NCBI GenBank assembly: GCA_010015655.1
Contig: ML976705.1
Coordinates: 301,538-365,537 of the forward strand
Direction of reading: 5' to 3'
Length of the DNA stretch: 64,000 nt
Origin: Bimuria novae-zelandiae CBS 107.79
Taxonomy: Eukaryota > Ascomycota > Dothideomycetes > Pleosporales > Didymosphaeriaceae
Shown here: one piece after another, positions 54,005 to 64,000 of the stretch
How positions within the stretch are numbered: the first letter of the stretch is position 1
Layout: each line of letters opens with the position of its first letter
Translations under genes and position numbers: made by a program
Notes under the pieces: model-generated
What the model saw: the letters and a program-made list of their open reading frames with translations, nothing else
What the model was told of the DNA's origin: nothing
The model's database searches: none

Positions 54005-54779
54005 CTTTTTGCTAGGGGTAGCTCAGGTTGAAGGTGATTCGAAGGTGGGTCAAGTCGAGCATGAGTACTTGAGTGTCTAAACCTATCGGCTACTTGAAAT
54101 TAGTTGAAGTGAAGAACATGACGTGATCACTGCCCGGGCGCTACGCCCAAAATCTTTCTTCGTGGCTGTTGCTTTTCAAACACATGCAGCTTGTGCTGAA
54201 TTCACGGGGAGCTGATTCAACTTTGCAGCTTTGCAAGCTTCTCGAAAGCCGCGGTAAATCGTGAGAGAAAGAACTTAATTTGTGCCGAACTGCTTGATCC
54301 CGTAACCTTTGAAAGGCATGCTCTCCTTTCTTTCACTGCTGCTTATACCCTGCGCGAAATAATAGCCCAGGAAAGGTAGGCACTACACTAGACTAACAGA
54401 CTTGCATTGATAGAGATCGAAAACAATTCTTTAGACCTGGGAGATGAACAACAAGTTCAGTTGTAGGATCTTTTTAATAGCTTCAGCTCTAGTGTCTGTT
54501 CACACTAATCCCTGTCCTGTCTATGACTAATTTCGGGTCGCTTTCAAACATACTGCCTTCCCAAATACATCCGATAGTGTTAAAGGGGTGATATGATAGA
54601 GGGTGTCACTATCAAGTAGCAATGATGAGATTCCAACAGGTCAGTTTGTATCTGAGAGAGCCATCCTTGAGTCGGTGCGCACTTCGTCGCTGTAATTATC
54701 GCATTTCACAGTTGCTGTGTGCCACATGAACTATTCATGTCAATAGTGACGACTAAGAAGCCATCTAGAGAGTACATAA
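54005..54779. other. intergenic, no gene seen
   Basis: Between two minus-strand genes; ordinary composition and no recognisable element. Confidence 0.5.
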
Positions 54780-57161
54780 TCACACCAAAAAGATACCCCC
54801 CGTCCTCTGATCACGCTCCTTTCCCAGCCCATCCACCTGAGCCAGTGCTTCTCCATGCATTATCCCCTGCACATAACCTTCCCCCAGTAACTCAAAGACA
54901 CCGTGGCACATGGTAACCTTAAAGTCAAGCTTGCTTTGCGGGCGCAGCACGACCGGCACGTCACAACCGATCAGAACGCAGACCACATCTCCAGGCTCCA
55001 CGGCTGGAATCAGTGCATCGACGAGTGCGAGAGCGCCGTTGCATGTCCGAACGAGCTGTCGGTTGAAAGTGCACGCTGCCACCTCGTTGAGAAACTCGTG
55101 GACGAGCTCGGTGGGGAATTGGGTACTGGAGGAAGGATGGTAGAGCGCGGCGGGCGTTGGGTCGCCGCGGACTTCGAAGATGTTGAGATCACCCGTGTTT
55201 TTGCGGTAGGGGCTGTTTTCTGCGAAGAGGGCTTCGCATACGGGACCGTATACCTCGCTGGTGTAATTGTGCGTTGAGGTCGAGCTGGCGGTGAGGACGT
55301 CGGCGAGTGTTGCGTAGGGGCTTCCATGGTTTTCTATAGGAAAGGACAACGTGGAGAAGGCTTCTTTCCACAGCCGGACTTTGCTTCCATGCTCTGGGGA
55401 CAGCTTAGGCAGCACACCGAAGGCTATATCTTTCCAGGCTGCTGGGATGTCTTTGAAGGCGCCTCTTCCCACGTACTCGACAATGTCGACGATCCAGCCT
55501 GTCACCATCAATGCCTGGCCGATTCCTTCGTAGTTGGTCATGCGTCCCGGCGCGCCTTTCTTAGTCCGAGAACCTGCCGCTCGGAATCTGGAGCGCTGCC
55601 CGTTGCCAACGAATGCCCTGCGGTCTTGCGCCGTGTCCGTCCCGCCCTCGTGTCGCGTAGCTGAAGGACGATAGCTCTGAATCCACGAAGGCAGCGCGGT
55701 GTCCAACTTAAAGCTATTAGCCCATTGCTGGCAGAACACATTCAAGCTATGTTTCATCTCGACGATGCGAAGCACAACCTCCATGTACACCTCCACAACC
55801 GACCTGTCATAATCCGGAGCTCCTATCCCCCACGTCTCCGCATCGCTCGCAATCGACAGCAGCGCATAAACCGTATCCAGCGGATTCGTGCACTGCAAAG
55901 TCCGCAGCTGCCCCAGCAAACCCTCCAAATCCGCTCGCCGCTCAAACACAGGATGCGTACACGGCGACGGAAGCCTCCTTATTACGTTCTCCGTAATCCC
56001 CACCAGCGTCTCCGCCGCAGCTGGTTTCAAATACCCTCTGCGGTACGCCCTCGGATCAGCCCGCAAGTACAGATTCCTCACGCGCAAATACCTCAGTTCC
56101 AACCTCTTCTCCCTTAAGTATCGCACCGCATACGCCAATTTCCGCCACTCAACCGTCTTCCTCCCACAGTGTACCAGCACCTCCCTTGCCAGCGCAACCT
56201 CCTGCACAACCCAGCGCCGCGTCCACCACGGGCGTTCCAGCAATATTGTAAGTTTCTCCAGCGCCGCCAGTGTCGCCATATTCGCGGCTTCGTCCCCACT
56301 GGTAAACAGCTCCGTTGGCGAGATCCGCTCGACGAATGCACAGCGCCAGAGAAACTCCGCCAGCACGATGCTGTCGTTACTCCCGTCCGCGTGTGGCCCA
56401 AGCCATACATGCACGGTAGACGCGTGCGCGTATATCCGGTCCATTTGGGCCACTTGCGCCCCGCGCTCTGCCAGGTTCGCTTGGTCGATGCAGAGCGCGT
56501 CGACCCATAACTTTCTTACCCCGTTCGGTTTTCTGAGATGCTGGAATAGGAGAGCTAGATTTACACTCAGATCACAGGGTTCCCCATCGATGGTAATCTC
56601 CTCGAGCCGCATCAAATCTTTTTCATCAACTTGGTCCGACTGAGGGGGGTAGTTGGTGGGTAAGGTTTCATCTGTGAGGGTGTAAGCGCCACCGCCCAGG
56701 GCAGACGCCATGTACGCTTCAGCGGTGAACTCTTCGCCTGCGTCTGCCGGGGCGGTGGTGTAGTGCCGGGTTCGCAGTGGAGCGTTCCAGGTATAAGATA
56801 GGGCTTCGTATGCTCCCAGGTGAGGGTTGTAGGAGTGGGGCGACTGTAAAGTGTGGTGGTGCAGTTCACAGCGTAATGGGTCATCTTTGGTTCCGGGAAG
56901 GATGGATAAGAAGCGGATCTGGCCGGTTGGTGCGAGGGGGTTGTAATGTGGACGGCGGGGATGGGGGGCTTGTTTGGGAGAGGAGGTTGACTCATTTGTT
57001 CCGTCGTCGAGGGTAAGGTTATCTAGATTTAGGCCGCGCGAGGCGAAGAATGCGCGCGTTTCTAGTGTTGGGATGAAGCCTTCGATTTTCAGACCAGCCG
57101 CTGAGGCGACCCGTTTGGATTGTTCCGGGGACAAATTGAACCAGCCTTCTTCGGTAGGCAT
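54780..57161 (-). CDS. HET-domain (heterokaryon incompatibility) protein, full length
   Basis: 793 residues, intronless. The first in-frame ATG is at 57,161 (MPTEEGWFNLS). HET domain, in order: GAYEALSYTWN (about 116-126), KLWVDALCIDQANLAERGAQ (about 220), VHVWLGPH, ERPWWTRRWVVQEVALAREV (about 310), then NPLDTVYALLSIA. The C-terminal block GDVVCVLIGCDVPVVLRPQ..FELLGEGYVQGIMHGEAL is the usual ending. HET proteins act in allorecognition, causing programmed cell death when incompatible cells fuse; the partner gene is often nearby, but none is identified here. An insertion (GGGAYTLTDETLPTNYPPQS) splits the early HET domain. A decayed relative lies at 24-26 kb. Confidence 0.92.
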   Translation of the reverse strand: MPTEEGWFNLSPEQSKRVASAAGLKIEGFIPTLETRAFFASRGLNLDNLTLDDGTNESTSSPKQAPHPRRPHYNPLAPTGQIRFLSILPGTKDDPLRCELHHHTLQSPHSYNPHLGAYEALSYTWNAPLRTRHYTTAPADAGEEFTAEAYMASALGGGAYTLTDETLPTNYPPQSDQVDEKDLMRLEEITIDGEPCDLSVNLALLFQHLRKPNGVRKLWVDALCIDQANLAERGAQVAQMDRIYAHASTVHVWLGPHADGSNDSIVLAEFLWRCAFVERISPTELFTSGDEAANMATLAALEKLTILLERPWWTRRWVVQEVALAREVLVHCGRKTVEWRKLAYAVRYLREKRLELRYLRVRNLYLRADPRAYRRGYLKPAAAETLVGITENVIRRLPSPCTHPVFERRADLEGLLGQLRTLQCTNPLDTVYALLSIASDAETWGIGAPDYDRSVVEVYMEVVLRIVEMKHSLNVFCQQWANSFKLDTALPSWIQSYRPSATRHEGGTDTAQDRRAFVGNGQRSRFRAAGSRTKKGAPGRMTNYEGIGQALMVTGWIVDIVEYVGRGAFKDIPAAWKDIAFGVLPKLSPEHGSKVRLWKEAFSTLSFPIENHGSPYATLADVLTASSTSTHNYTSEVYGPVCEALFAENSPYRKNTGDLNIFEVRGDPTPAALYHPSSSTQFPTELVHEFLNEVAACTFNRQLVRTCNGALALVDALIPAVEPGDVVCVLIGCDVPVVLRPQSKLDFKVTMCHGVFELLGEGYVQGIMHGEALAQVDGLGKERDQRTGGIFLV

Positions 57162-57598
57162 GCTGAGAGTGCTCAACTTTGTTCGTTTGTTCGTTTAGTG
57201 AGGGGTGGAGTTGTGCTCTCTTACGAGGAAGTCTTCCAAGAGCAGTGCGGTATAGATTGGTGGATTGATGCGAGGCAGCCTAATAAACGAATACGAAGTG
57301 GCTTCGATGGTGCGTTGTTCTCAGTACCGTATATTGCGCTCAATGGTTCTTCCTGTTGACGCCCGGCTGCTGGTACGTTGCCATGTCTCGCAGATCTCAT
57401 ATGTCTGGTATCGTAGCATGGTGCCGGAGACGTCAGTATGTTGCCTGGATAAAGGTTTTCTTATATCGCAAACAACACCATGAGCGACCGTGAGTAGTGG
57501 ACCAGTTGTATTCCAAGCTATGTAAATATATACACGCACCCGCTAAAGGACATGAGAGGTTCCTAAGAACTTGTTGTACACGCAGCGGAAACCGCACT
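57162..57598. other. intergenic, no gene seen
   Basis: Short stretch between the HET 5' end and the disulfide isomerase 3' end. Confidence 0.5.
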
Positions 57599-59180
57599 CT
57601 AGAGTTCGCCATGGTCTGGCACAGACGGCTCAGGATCTACCACGGGTGAGGCTTCGGCTTCCTCCACGATCTCTTCGATTTCGATCTGGGCAGGCTCCGG
57701 CTCGGCTGCCTTCTCTTCCTTCACCTCCTCGGTTGGGACGGCAACCAGCAACGACTCTGGAAGCTTCTCCTTCTTACCTTCGTCCATGCGAATGGCGTCG
57801 ACCCATACCTCAACCTCGATGAGACCATAGGTGGAACCGGAGTATTTCTTGTACCAGGATCGCTTGCCGTTGGTAGCGACAAGGTGGACTTTGTCGTCGC
57901 TACCGAGACTAAGCTCTTTGAGAAGGGAAGCCGCGACAGGGTTCGAGGCTGGAACTCCAATGAAGGGGAACAGATTCGTCTTCAATCCGTCGTGCTTCTT
58001 GTGGATGGTGGCGAGAGATGCCACGGCGGCTGTAGCAGTCTCTGCGGACTCGTCTTTGGGAAGAATAGCAAGAATGCAGGTCTTGCTCTTCTCGGTAAGA
58101 CAGGAAGCCTGTAGCTCAGACGCTTCAGCGATGACGGGAATGGCGGGCGTGACCTCCTCGATGACGACCGGCGCGGGCGTGTCCTCGTCCTTGAGGTTTG
58201 GATTAGGGGATTCGGTGGGCTTGTTGGCCTCTTCCAGGGTCTCGTCTGCGGCTGAAGTGGCAGCTGATGATGCTTCGGAAGACTTGTGGGATGCCGAAGC
58301 CTTGGAGAACTTGCTCTCCTTTTTCTCATCCTTCTTTTCCTTCTTCTTGCTGTCTTTCTTCGCCTTGGCGGGAGGGCAATCGGGGTTTGGTGGCGCGACT
58401 TGTGAAAGGAATTCCACCATGCCCTTCTTCTCCATCGCTCCGTCGTACTTGATGGGTTCGTCTGAACCTGCTTTGAGGAGGACGAGCGCCGGGAACTTGG
58501 TGATGCCGTACTTCTCCACCGCACCACTCTCGCTCTTCTTAATCTGTGCAATGGGCACGAGTCCGGCGAAATCAATGGCCAGGGTCCGCAGAGTAGCGCT
58601 GATGGCGCCCTTCTCGCTGAACAAGATGACCTTTGGGCTGTTCTTGTGCTCTGCCAACCACTCGTCCAGCTTCGCGTCGGTTACTCGCTTGACGTTGTTG
58701 GGCACCTTGTCCTTGACAATCTCGACGATGGCCTTCGCCTCCCGCGGGCCCTGGTAGTCCTCCACTGTGGGCTTGCCAGCCTTCTTGCCGGGTCGTACGA
58801 TCTTCAGGGTGGGGAAGCCCTGGACGCCCATCTTGCTGCATAGGGGCTTGTTGAACTCTTCGTCGCAGTTAACGGCGGCGACCTTTGCAATGCCCTCGAG
58901 GGACTTGGCGGCCTTTTCGTAAGCGGGCTGGAGGTTCTTGCAGTGGCCACACCATGGCGCGTAGAACCTGGGGAGTGTTAGGGACGATAAAACAAAGGCG
59001 TGCACCCAGTATCGAGGAAGCTTACTCGACAATGGAAGTGTAATTGGACTTTGCAATCAGGCGATCGTAGTTGGTGCTGTCCACCTGCACCACTTTGGAG
59101 CTCTTGGGATAGAGTCCTGCTGCGTCGGTCTGGAGGGCGAGAGCTGCAACGGCAGCTGCGATGGCGGTCGAGCGTACCAT
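57599..59180 (-). CDS. ER protein disulfide isomerase with one thioredoxin active site
   Basis: Forms and rearranges disulfides in secretory proteins in the ER lumen. Exons 59,026-59,180 and 57,599-58,967 with a 58-bp intron; the junction restores VEFYAPWCGHCKNLQPAY, giving 507 residues. The signal peptide is MVRSTAIAAAVAALALQTDA. The active site is Cys58-Gly-His-Cys61 and PTLK later supplies the cis-Pro. A second thioredoxin-like fold without cysteines follows (EKYGITKFPALVLLKAG), then a Lys/Glu-rich low-complexity linker (KAKKDSKKKEKKDEKKE) and a third region. Most like the fungal Mpd1/PDIA6-type. The C-terminus is DHGEL, a departure from HDEL. Divergent from VTA1. Confidence 0.93.
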
Positions 59181-59448
59181 GGTGGCAGTCGATAGAGTGT
59201 GGGCGGTGAATGAAAGAAACTGAGCTTCAGCGCGGAGTCCGGCTGTGCTTATGTAGAGTCGTGCTCACATCATGTTATTGAAGCCAGAGTGTTCTTTACC
59301 AGTGCTTCATAGCTCCTGCTGCACCCCGCGCCGCGCTAATGTACGCAGGGGTCCGTATGACATCGCTGCCTTCACCTTCAGAGCTCCCCGCATCACCAAA
59401 AGAAAGCTCTACAACTTTTCGCTCCTCTCACCTTCTACGCGACACATC
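59181..59448. promoter_or_regulatory. shared divergent promoter of the disulfide isomerase and VTA1
   Basis: Only 268 bp separate the two start codons, so the promoters overlap. No specific element is claimed. Confidence 0.5.
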
Positions 59449-60826
59449 ATGGCGGACAGTATCCCTGCGAAGCTGAAGGCAGCGCAGATCACGCCATTCA
59501 TCCAGCGCGCCCAGCAGCTGGAGCCCTACAAGCCCTTCATCTCCTACTGGCGTAAGTATACAGCCCTTTACACCGAATATTTACTAAACACACTCAGTGA
59601 GGTTCTATGTCATCCAGAAGATCATCGGCGCAGGACTCCACACGGCCGATTCAGAATGCACCGTCTACACGACCAATATGATGGACAAGCTCGAGCAGAC
59701 CAAGGACGCGAACCCGAATGAAGACGCCCTGTTCGACGAGACGGCAGCTCAGGCATACTGCGAACAATTCGCTCTGACGACGTTCGCAAAGGGAGAGAAG
59801 GACATGACTGCGAACAGCGTCACCAAGGGCACGGCCGATACGCTACTGGCCGCCGCAACCTTTCTCGAGATGCTCACTATATGGAAGCAGAATCCCGAGC
59901 CCGAGATCAAGTCAAAGCAGAAGTTCGCCAAGTACCACGCTGCGCGCATTCTCAAATCGATCCGCAATGGCGAAGATCCGAACCTCAGCAATCCCGTCTA
60001 CGAACCGCCGGCAGTAGCTTCACCATCTGCCTTGGACCCGACTGACCCAGAGGTCCAGAACCTGAATCAGAACGCCGCAAACACACCGCAGCCTCAATCG
60101 CAGAATCCATACCAGTCGTATGTCGAATCAGCACCCAACACCGACGCGCAACCTTCGCCGACCATCTCAGCCCCAAAGGTCTCTCCTCCGCCGATATTAC
60201 CATCTGCACCTACCGACTACTCCTCGCATCGAGACGTGTCACCAATCTCGCAGCCTGCTACATCGCGCCAAGGGTCTGTGGTATCTGAGGGTGGAGGCTA
60301 CTTCCCTAGGGTCAATGTTCCCACCTTCACTGCTGACAATGCCCCACCAAGCCTCCCGACGGCACCGTTAGAAGACGAGCCGATGGGTGCTAACCCATTC
60401 GATCCGTCGTCGCTTGCATCCTCTCTCCCTACGGGGCCGCAACTACCTCAAGCGCCTTCAGCACCAAGCCCCCAAGACTTTTATCAGAACACAGCATCTC
60501 CTCCACCGCCGCCGACCTTCCAACCGTCCCCAAACCCTTACGCGAATACACCTCCCCCACAACAACCACCACAATTCCAACAGCCCCAACAATCACAATT
60601 CAATAACCCTTTTGCTCCACCGCAACCTCAACATGCGCCTGCCCCACAGCAGCACGCGCAGCCCACGCAGTATGCACAAAACCAAGGCCCGTTCAAGACG
60701 GACGAGGAGGCCCAGATGGCTGCTGCAAAACACGCCAAATGGGCGATTTCGGCACTCAACTTCGAGGACGTAAACACTGCAGTGAAAGAGCTCAGGTTAG
60801 CGCTTCAGTCGTTGGGTGCGAACTGA
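59449..60826 (+). CDS. VTA1: Vta1, cofactor of the Vps4 ATPase
   Basis: Promotes assembly and activity of Vps4, which recycles ESCRT-III at endosomes during multivesicular body formation. Exons 59,449-59,551 and 59,598-60,826 (46-bp intron GTAAGT..TCAG) give 443 residues; the junction restores ISYWLRFYVIQKII. N-terminal tandem MIT-like region residues about 1-165 (AYCEQFALTTFAKGEKDMTA, then FLEMLTIWKQ and KFAKYHAARILK). A Pro/Gln/Ser-rich disordered linker follows (about 175-400). The C-terminal helical VSL domain (KHAKWAISALNFEDVNTAVK, then ELRLALQSLG) dimerises and binds Vps4. All family landmarks are present. Confidence 0.94.
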
Positions 60827-61176
60827 GGAGTGTTCTGAGATGTAGGATATGTTAGGATGAGTGACGGATCGCGAGGGCTGGTGTTTCTCTGTTTGAGCTT
60901 GGATCCGTTGTATACCCCATTTACGTACATATAAGCATAGCGTATACGCAATGCATACGACTTGCGACAAATGTACTGTACCCGACCGAGTCGTTGTGAA
61001 ATGTGAAATGGCGGGCGCCCATAGGTGTCAATGACTAATCACGCACGTGCTATTTTCCGCCAGGCTTCGCGCCAACCTCGCTCCTTCCATCAAGCTACGT
61101 GTGAGGCAGCCACGACGGCATCAACATGCGCGCGCCCCCCAAATCCATGTCCTGCACGTCTTGATCCAAAGCTATC
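60827..61176. other. intergenic, VPS33 promoter side
   Basis: 350 bp between tandem genes; nothing specific recognised. Confidence 0.4.
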
Positions 61177-63451
61177 ATGGCTCCGATTACGCCATTCAGC
61201 GCCTCGGAGATATCCGAAAAGGCTCGCCGGGAGCTCCTTCTCCTGCTCGAGGGTGTAGGGTAATATCTTCATCGCTCGACGCTTCGTGCGCTGACATCTT
61301 CCCTAGATCAGAGGCAAGAAGAACCTAGTGCTTGAAAAAGCGCTTGCAGGATCTGTGAACCTGCTGGTCAAGTCCTCTACACTCCAAGAATATGGCGTCG
61401 ACAAATTCTTCTTCCTCGAGAACGACAATGTAAACTCGTCGCAACGGAACGTTGTTTTCCTCGTTAGAGGTGAAAAGGCGAAAACAGTGCTGGCTGTTGC
61501 TGGTAAGTCGACCTGCTTGCTCTGCTCTTGTTGCTTGAATTATGAATTTTGTGGGCATCTGGGACAAAAAGTAGGCTAGACAGATCGCATCCCACTCTGT
61601 TTAGCCAGTCTTGCGCCCTATATCAATCATAGCATTTTTATTGGATTCCCTCTCGCGTACCATGGAGGTGCAGTCTATTGTACGATGCTAACATACCCTT
61701 AGATCAGATAAAGCGCCTTCGTCGAGACAGCCAGACAGAGCACGAATTCTCCATCTTCTGGGTACCTCGGCGTACCTTGGTCTCAGACCAGCTTCTCGAG
61801 GGGGCGGGCGTCCTAGGCGAAGCTAGCGTGAGCGAATGGCCGCTATTCTTCGTTCCACTTGCGGACGATTTGATGTCCTTGGAGCTCGATGATACTGTGT
61901 CGGATCTTTATCTGGTATGCTTGATATTGCTGTTCTTGTATTTGTACTCATGACCTGCAGCACCAAGACCCAACCTCGATTTATCTTGCTGCCAGAGCTC
62001 TCATGCAGCAGCAACAAAAGCATGGTCTCTTTCCCCGTATCATTGGCAAAGGCGACAATGGAAAACGCCTGGCTGACTTGCTCATTCGGATGCGCACGGA
62101 GGTTGCTGCGGGCGATTCCTCGAGCAGTTCTAGTACATCGTTCTTGGGGTTGGCCCCCAGCTCCATGATCGATAGCTTGATCATTATCGATCGCGAGGTG
62201 GACTTCCCAACCGTGCTTCTCACGCAATTGACGTACGATGGTCTCATTGACGAGGTCTTCAACATCTCGGCAAACCAGACAGAAGTTGATTCTTCTGTCG
62301 TTGGAGGAGCCCCTCCCCAGCCCGGGCAGAGCGGGTCAGCGTCGACAAGCATGAAGCGCAAGATACTGATCGACTCAAAAGACCCACTGTACTCTACTCT
62401 TGGAGACTCCAATTTTGCTATTGTGGGAAATTTGCTCAACAAGGCAGCCCGACGACTCCAAAGTAGCACCGAGCGCAACCAGCTGGCAGCTAAATCTACA
62501 GCGGAGCTGCGCGAGTTCGTTGCAAAGCTACCCGGCTATCAGGCGGAACAGGCTAGTCTGAAGCTTCACACATCACTTGCTGAGGAAATAATCAAACACA
62601 CCCACACCGACATCTTTCGGCGATCACTTGAGGTTCAACAGAATATCATGTCTGGTCTAGATCCTACGACACAACATGACACTATCAACGAGCTCATCAA
62701 CCGCGATGTGCCATTGAGTGAAATCCTCCGACTTCTGTGTCTGGAAAGCACCACCAACGCTGGTCTGCGGCCCAAGGATCTGGAGAGTTTTAAGCGAACT
62801 GTCATCCAGGCTTACGGTCCCCAGCACGTCCTTACGCTCTCGTCTCTAGAGAAGATGAACCTACTGCAACCGCGAGGTGGCTCGGGATTGGGCGCTACAC
62901 CAGCCGCAAAGCCAGGCTCCGTCACCAACTACACCCCACTTCGAAAGTCACTTAAGATCTGGGACGACGATGTCAACGAAGCGGAACCGAACGACATCTC
63001 ATACACGTTCTCGGGCTACGCGCCGCTCTCGGTGCGTATTGTTCAATCCATCATCCAGAAACACACTCTCGCGAATGTCATCAAGCCGCCTTCCGATCCT
63101 CGCGCCGCAGCGCAGTCGAACCCTCTGGCACAAGGTCTCCGTATCTTCGATGATGCGTGCAAGTATGTGCGTGGGGCAACATTTGACGAGACGCAGACGG
63201 GCGAGGAGAAGGCTATCAGAGCACGAAGCATGCTGAATGGCAGCCACAATGATGCGGCCAAGACCGTTGTAGTATTCTTCTTGGGAGGCGTCACCAGGGC
63301 CGAGATCGCAGCTCTACGGTTCATAGGTGGGAAGTTGAAGGAAGTTGGTGGAGAGGGAAGGGGTAGTAGGATCGTGATCTGCTCGACGAACATGATCCGG
63401 GGTGGCAGCCTGGTGGACAGCGCGATTGAGAAGCGAAGGTTTACGGCTTGA
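61177..63451 (+). CDS. VPS33: Vps33, Sec1/Munc18 subunit of HOPS and CORVET
   Basis: SM protein that templates SNARE assembly for vacuole and endosome fusion as part of the class C core. Four exons, 61,177-61,254, 61,307-61,502, 61,703-61,914, 61,961-63,451 (introns 52, 200 and 46 bp), sum to 659 codons (658 residues). Junctions rebuild LLEGIRGKKNLVLEK, VLAVADQIKRLRRD and SDLYLHQDPTSIYLAARAL. Sec1 family signatures: STLQEYGVDKFFFLEN, then SLIIIDREVDFPTVLLTQLT (domain 2) and FFLGGVTRAEIAALRFIG near the C-terminus, characteristic of the family. Starts at MAPITPFSASEISEKA. A Ser-rich loop (AAGDSSSSSSTS) precedes domain 2. Length is usual for fungi. Confidence 0.94.
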
Positions 63452-63835
63452 GTTTGATAGAATTTGGAGTGTAGGGGAAGCTGACGGCTTAGAAATTGAA
63501 AGAAATCTCTAGGCCTGTTCATAGCTGTATTCACTCTGAAAGACGACTTCTGAACCTTCTAACTGGTCTCATAGCATGTACCAATAAGACACGTAGCATA
63601 GGTGCAGGTTCTCGTCTTGGCAGGAACGATGCACGGACCTGGTGGGTGGGCGCAACTACCCAAAAGTTGCCGAGTTTCTTCAACAATTTTGTGCTGCACA
63701 ACCCATAGCTTTGTTTACTCGACGGAGCGTACCCACGAACCTTCGCAATTGCTGTATACCTCCGTGCCGTAGGACTGACTGTGAACATACAGCAGCCCAA
63801 CCGATACCAATACTTCAAGTCGCGCGCCGCGCAAC
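63452..63835. other. intergenic, no gene seen
   Basis: Between VPS33 and the next plus-strand start; ordinary composition. Confidence 0.45.
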
Positions 63836-64000
63836 ATGGCCAAACGAAAGCGAGGAAGCTTCCAGCAGCAGGAAACCCCAGACTTTGGTCTAGGCGCCAC
63901 GCTTGCCTATTTGAAGGGCGAGGACACAATCATGGCAGGTGCAGCGGCATCCAAGGATGACGACGAAGGTTGGACTGTGGTTGTGGGGAGGCCTGCGAAG
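63836..64000 (+). CDS. 5' part of an unidentified gene (runs off window)
   Basis: ATG at 63,836 in good context (CAACATGG) opens 55 codons that stay open to the edge. Basic start MAKRKRGSFQQQ, then DFGLGATLAYLKGED, and an acidic stretch before DDDEGWTVVVGRPAK. The N-terminal KRKR could be a nuclear signal. Too short to assign a family. Confidence 0.6.
   Translation, partial: MAKRKRGSFQQQETPDFGLGATLAYLKGEDTIMAGAAASKDDDEGWTVVVGRPAK

Noticed and set aside
57831..58757. 308-codon plus-strand open frame
   Set aside because: Antisense shadow of the disulfide isomerase gene.

Overview
The window is chromosomal DNA from a filamentous ascomycete (Pezizomycotina; a Dothideomycete is plausible, but the class cannot be fixed from the sequence alone). 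The evidence is short GT..AG introns (46-200 bp, mostly 46-85 bp), families typical of such fungi (HET-domain proteins, a C2H2 plus fungal_trans regulator, Pal1, 2EXR/F-box-like proteins), and long TpA-rich tracts full of decayed transposons, the usual footprint of repeat-induced point mutation (RIP).

Layout. 1-3 kb holds two pogo/Fot1-type DNA transposons: an uncorrupted transposase running off the left edge, and a RIP-ruined copy bounded by 47-bp inverted repeats and TA. 3.2-7.8 kb is xanthine dehydrogenase and 8.6-11.8 kb a zinc-finger transcription factor. 12.3-16.6 kb is a RIP wasteland containing a Ty3/gypsy chromovirus tail. 16.9-20.2 kb has a secreted histidine acid phosphatase and an F-box protein. 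20.6-26 kb is a decay zone: a 2-oxoglutarate dioxygenase pseudogene whose upstream side is occupied by an intact Tc1/mariner-like element with perfect 31-bp inverted repeats, then a HET pseudogene. 26.4-33.9 kb has a small ankyrin-like protein, pirin, an AT-rich block, a 13-bp minisatellite, a CorA-like transporter and a hypothetical protein.

The most unusual feature is at about 34.6-39.3 kb: roughly 4.6 kb with no convincing gene, made of dozens of diverged tandem units of about 45-64 bp. On the minus strand each unit opens with ATGT and carries a CCAAAA(A) box. No standard feature class explains it.

39.7-44.7 kb is a housekeeping block: USB1 (U6 snRNA 3' processing) and PAL1 (cell morphology) share a divergent promoter, followed by PEX13 (peroxisomal import). 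45.8-47.6 kb is a RIP-damaged piggyBac-like transposase with an intact zinc-binding tail. 47.9-57.2 kb is accessory: a secreted protein, two damaged 2EXR-type genes, a lineage-type hypothetical and a full-length HET gene. 57.6-63.5 kb is again core secretory/endosomal biology: an ER disulfide isomerase and VTA1 (ESCRT-III/Vps4 cofactor) in divergent arrangement, then VPS33 (HOPS/CORVET). A further gene starts at 63,836 and runs off the right edge.

Exon boundaries were read by eye from splice signals and family alignment known to me; no searches were run. Conserved housekeeping genes alternate with repeat-rich accessory islands, and most decayed genes sit beside those islands.
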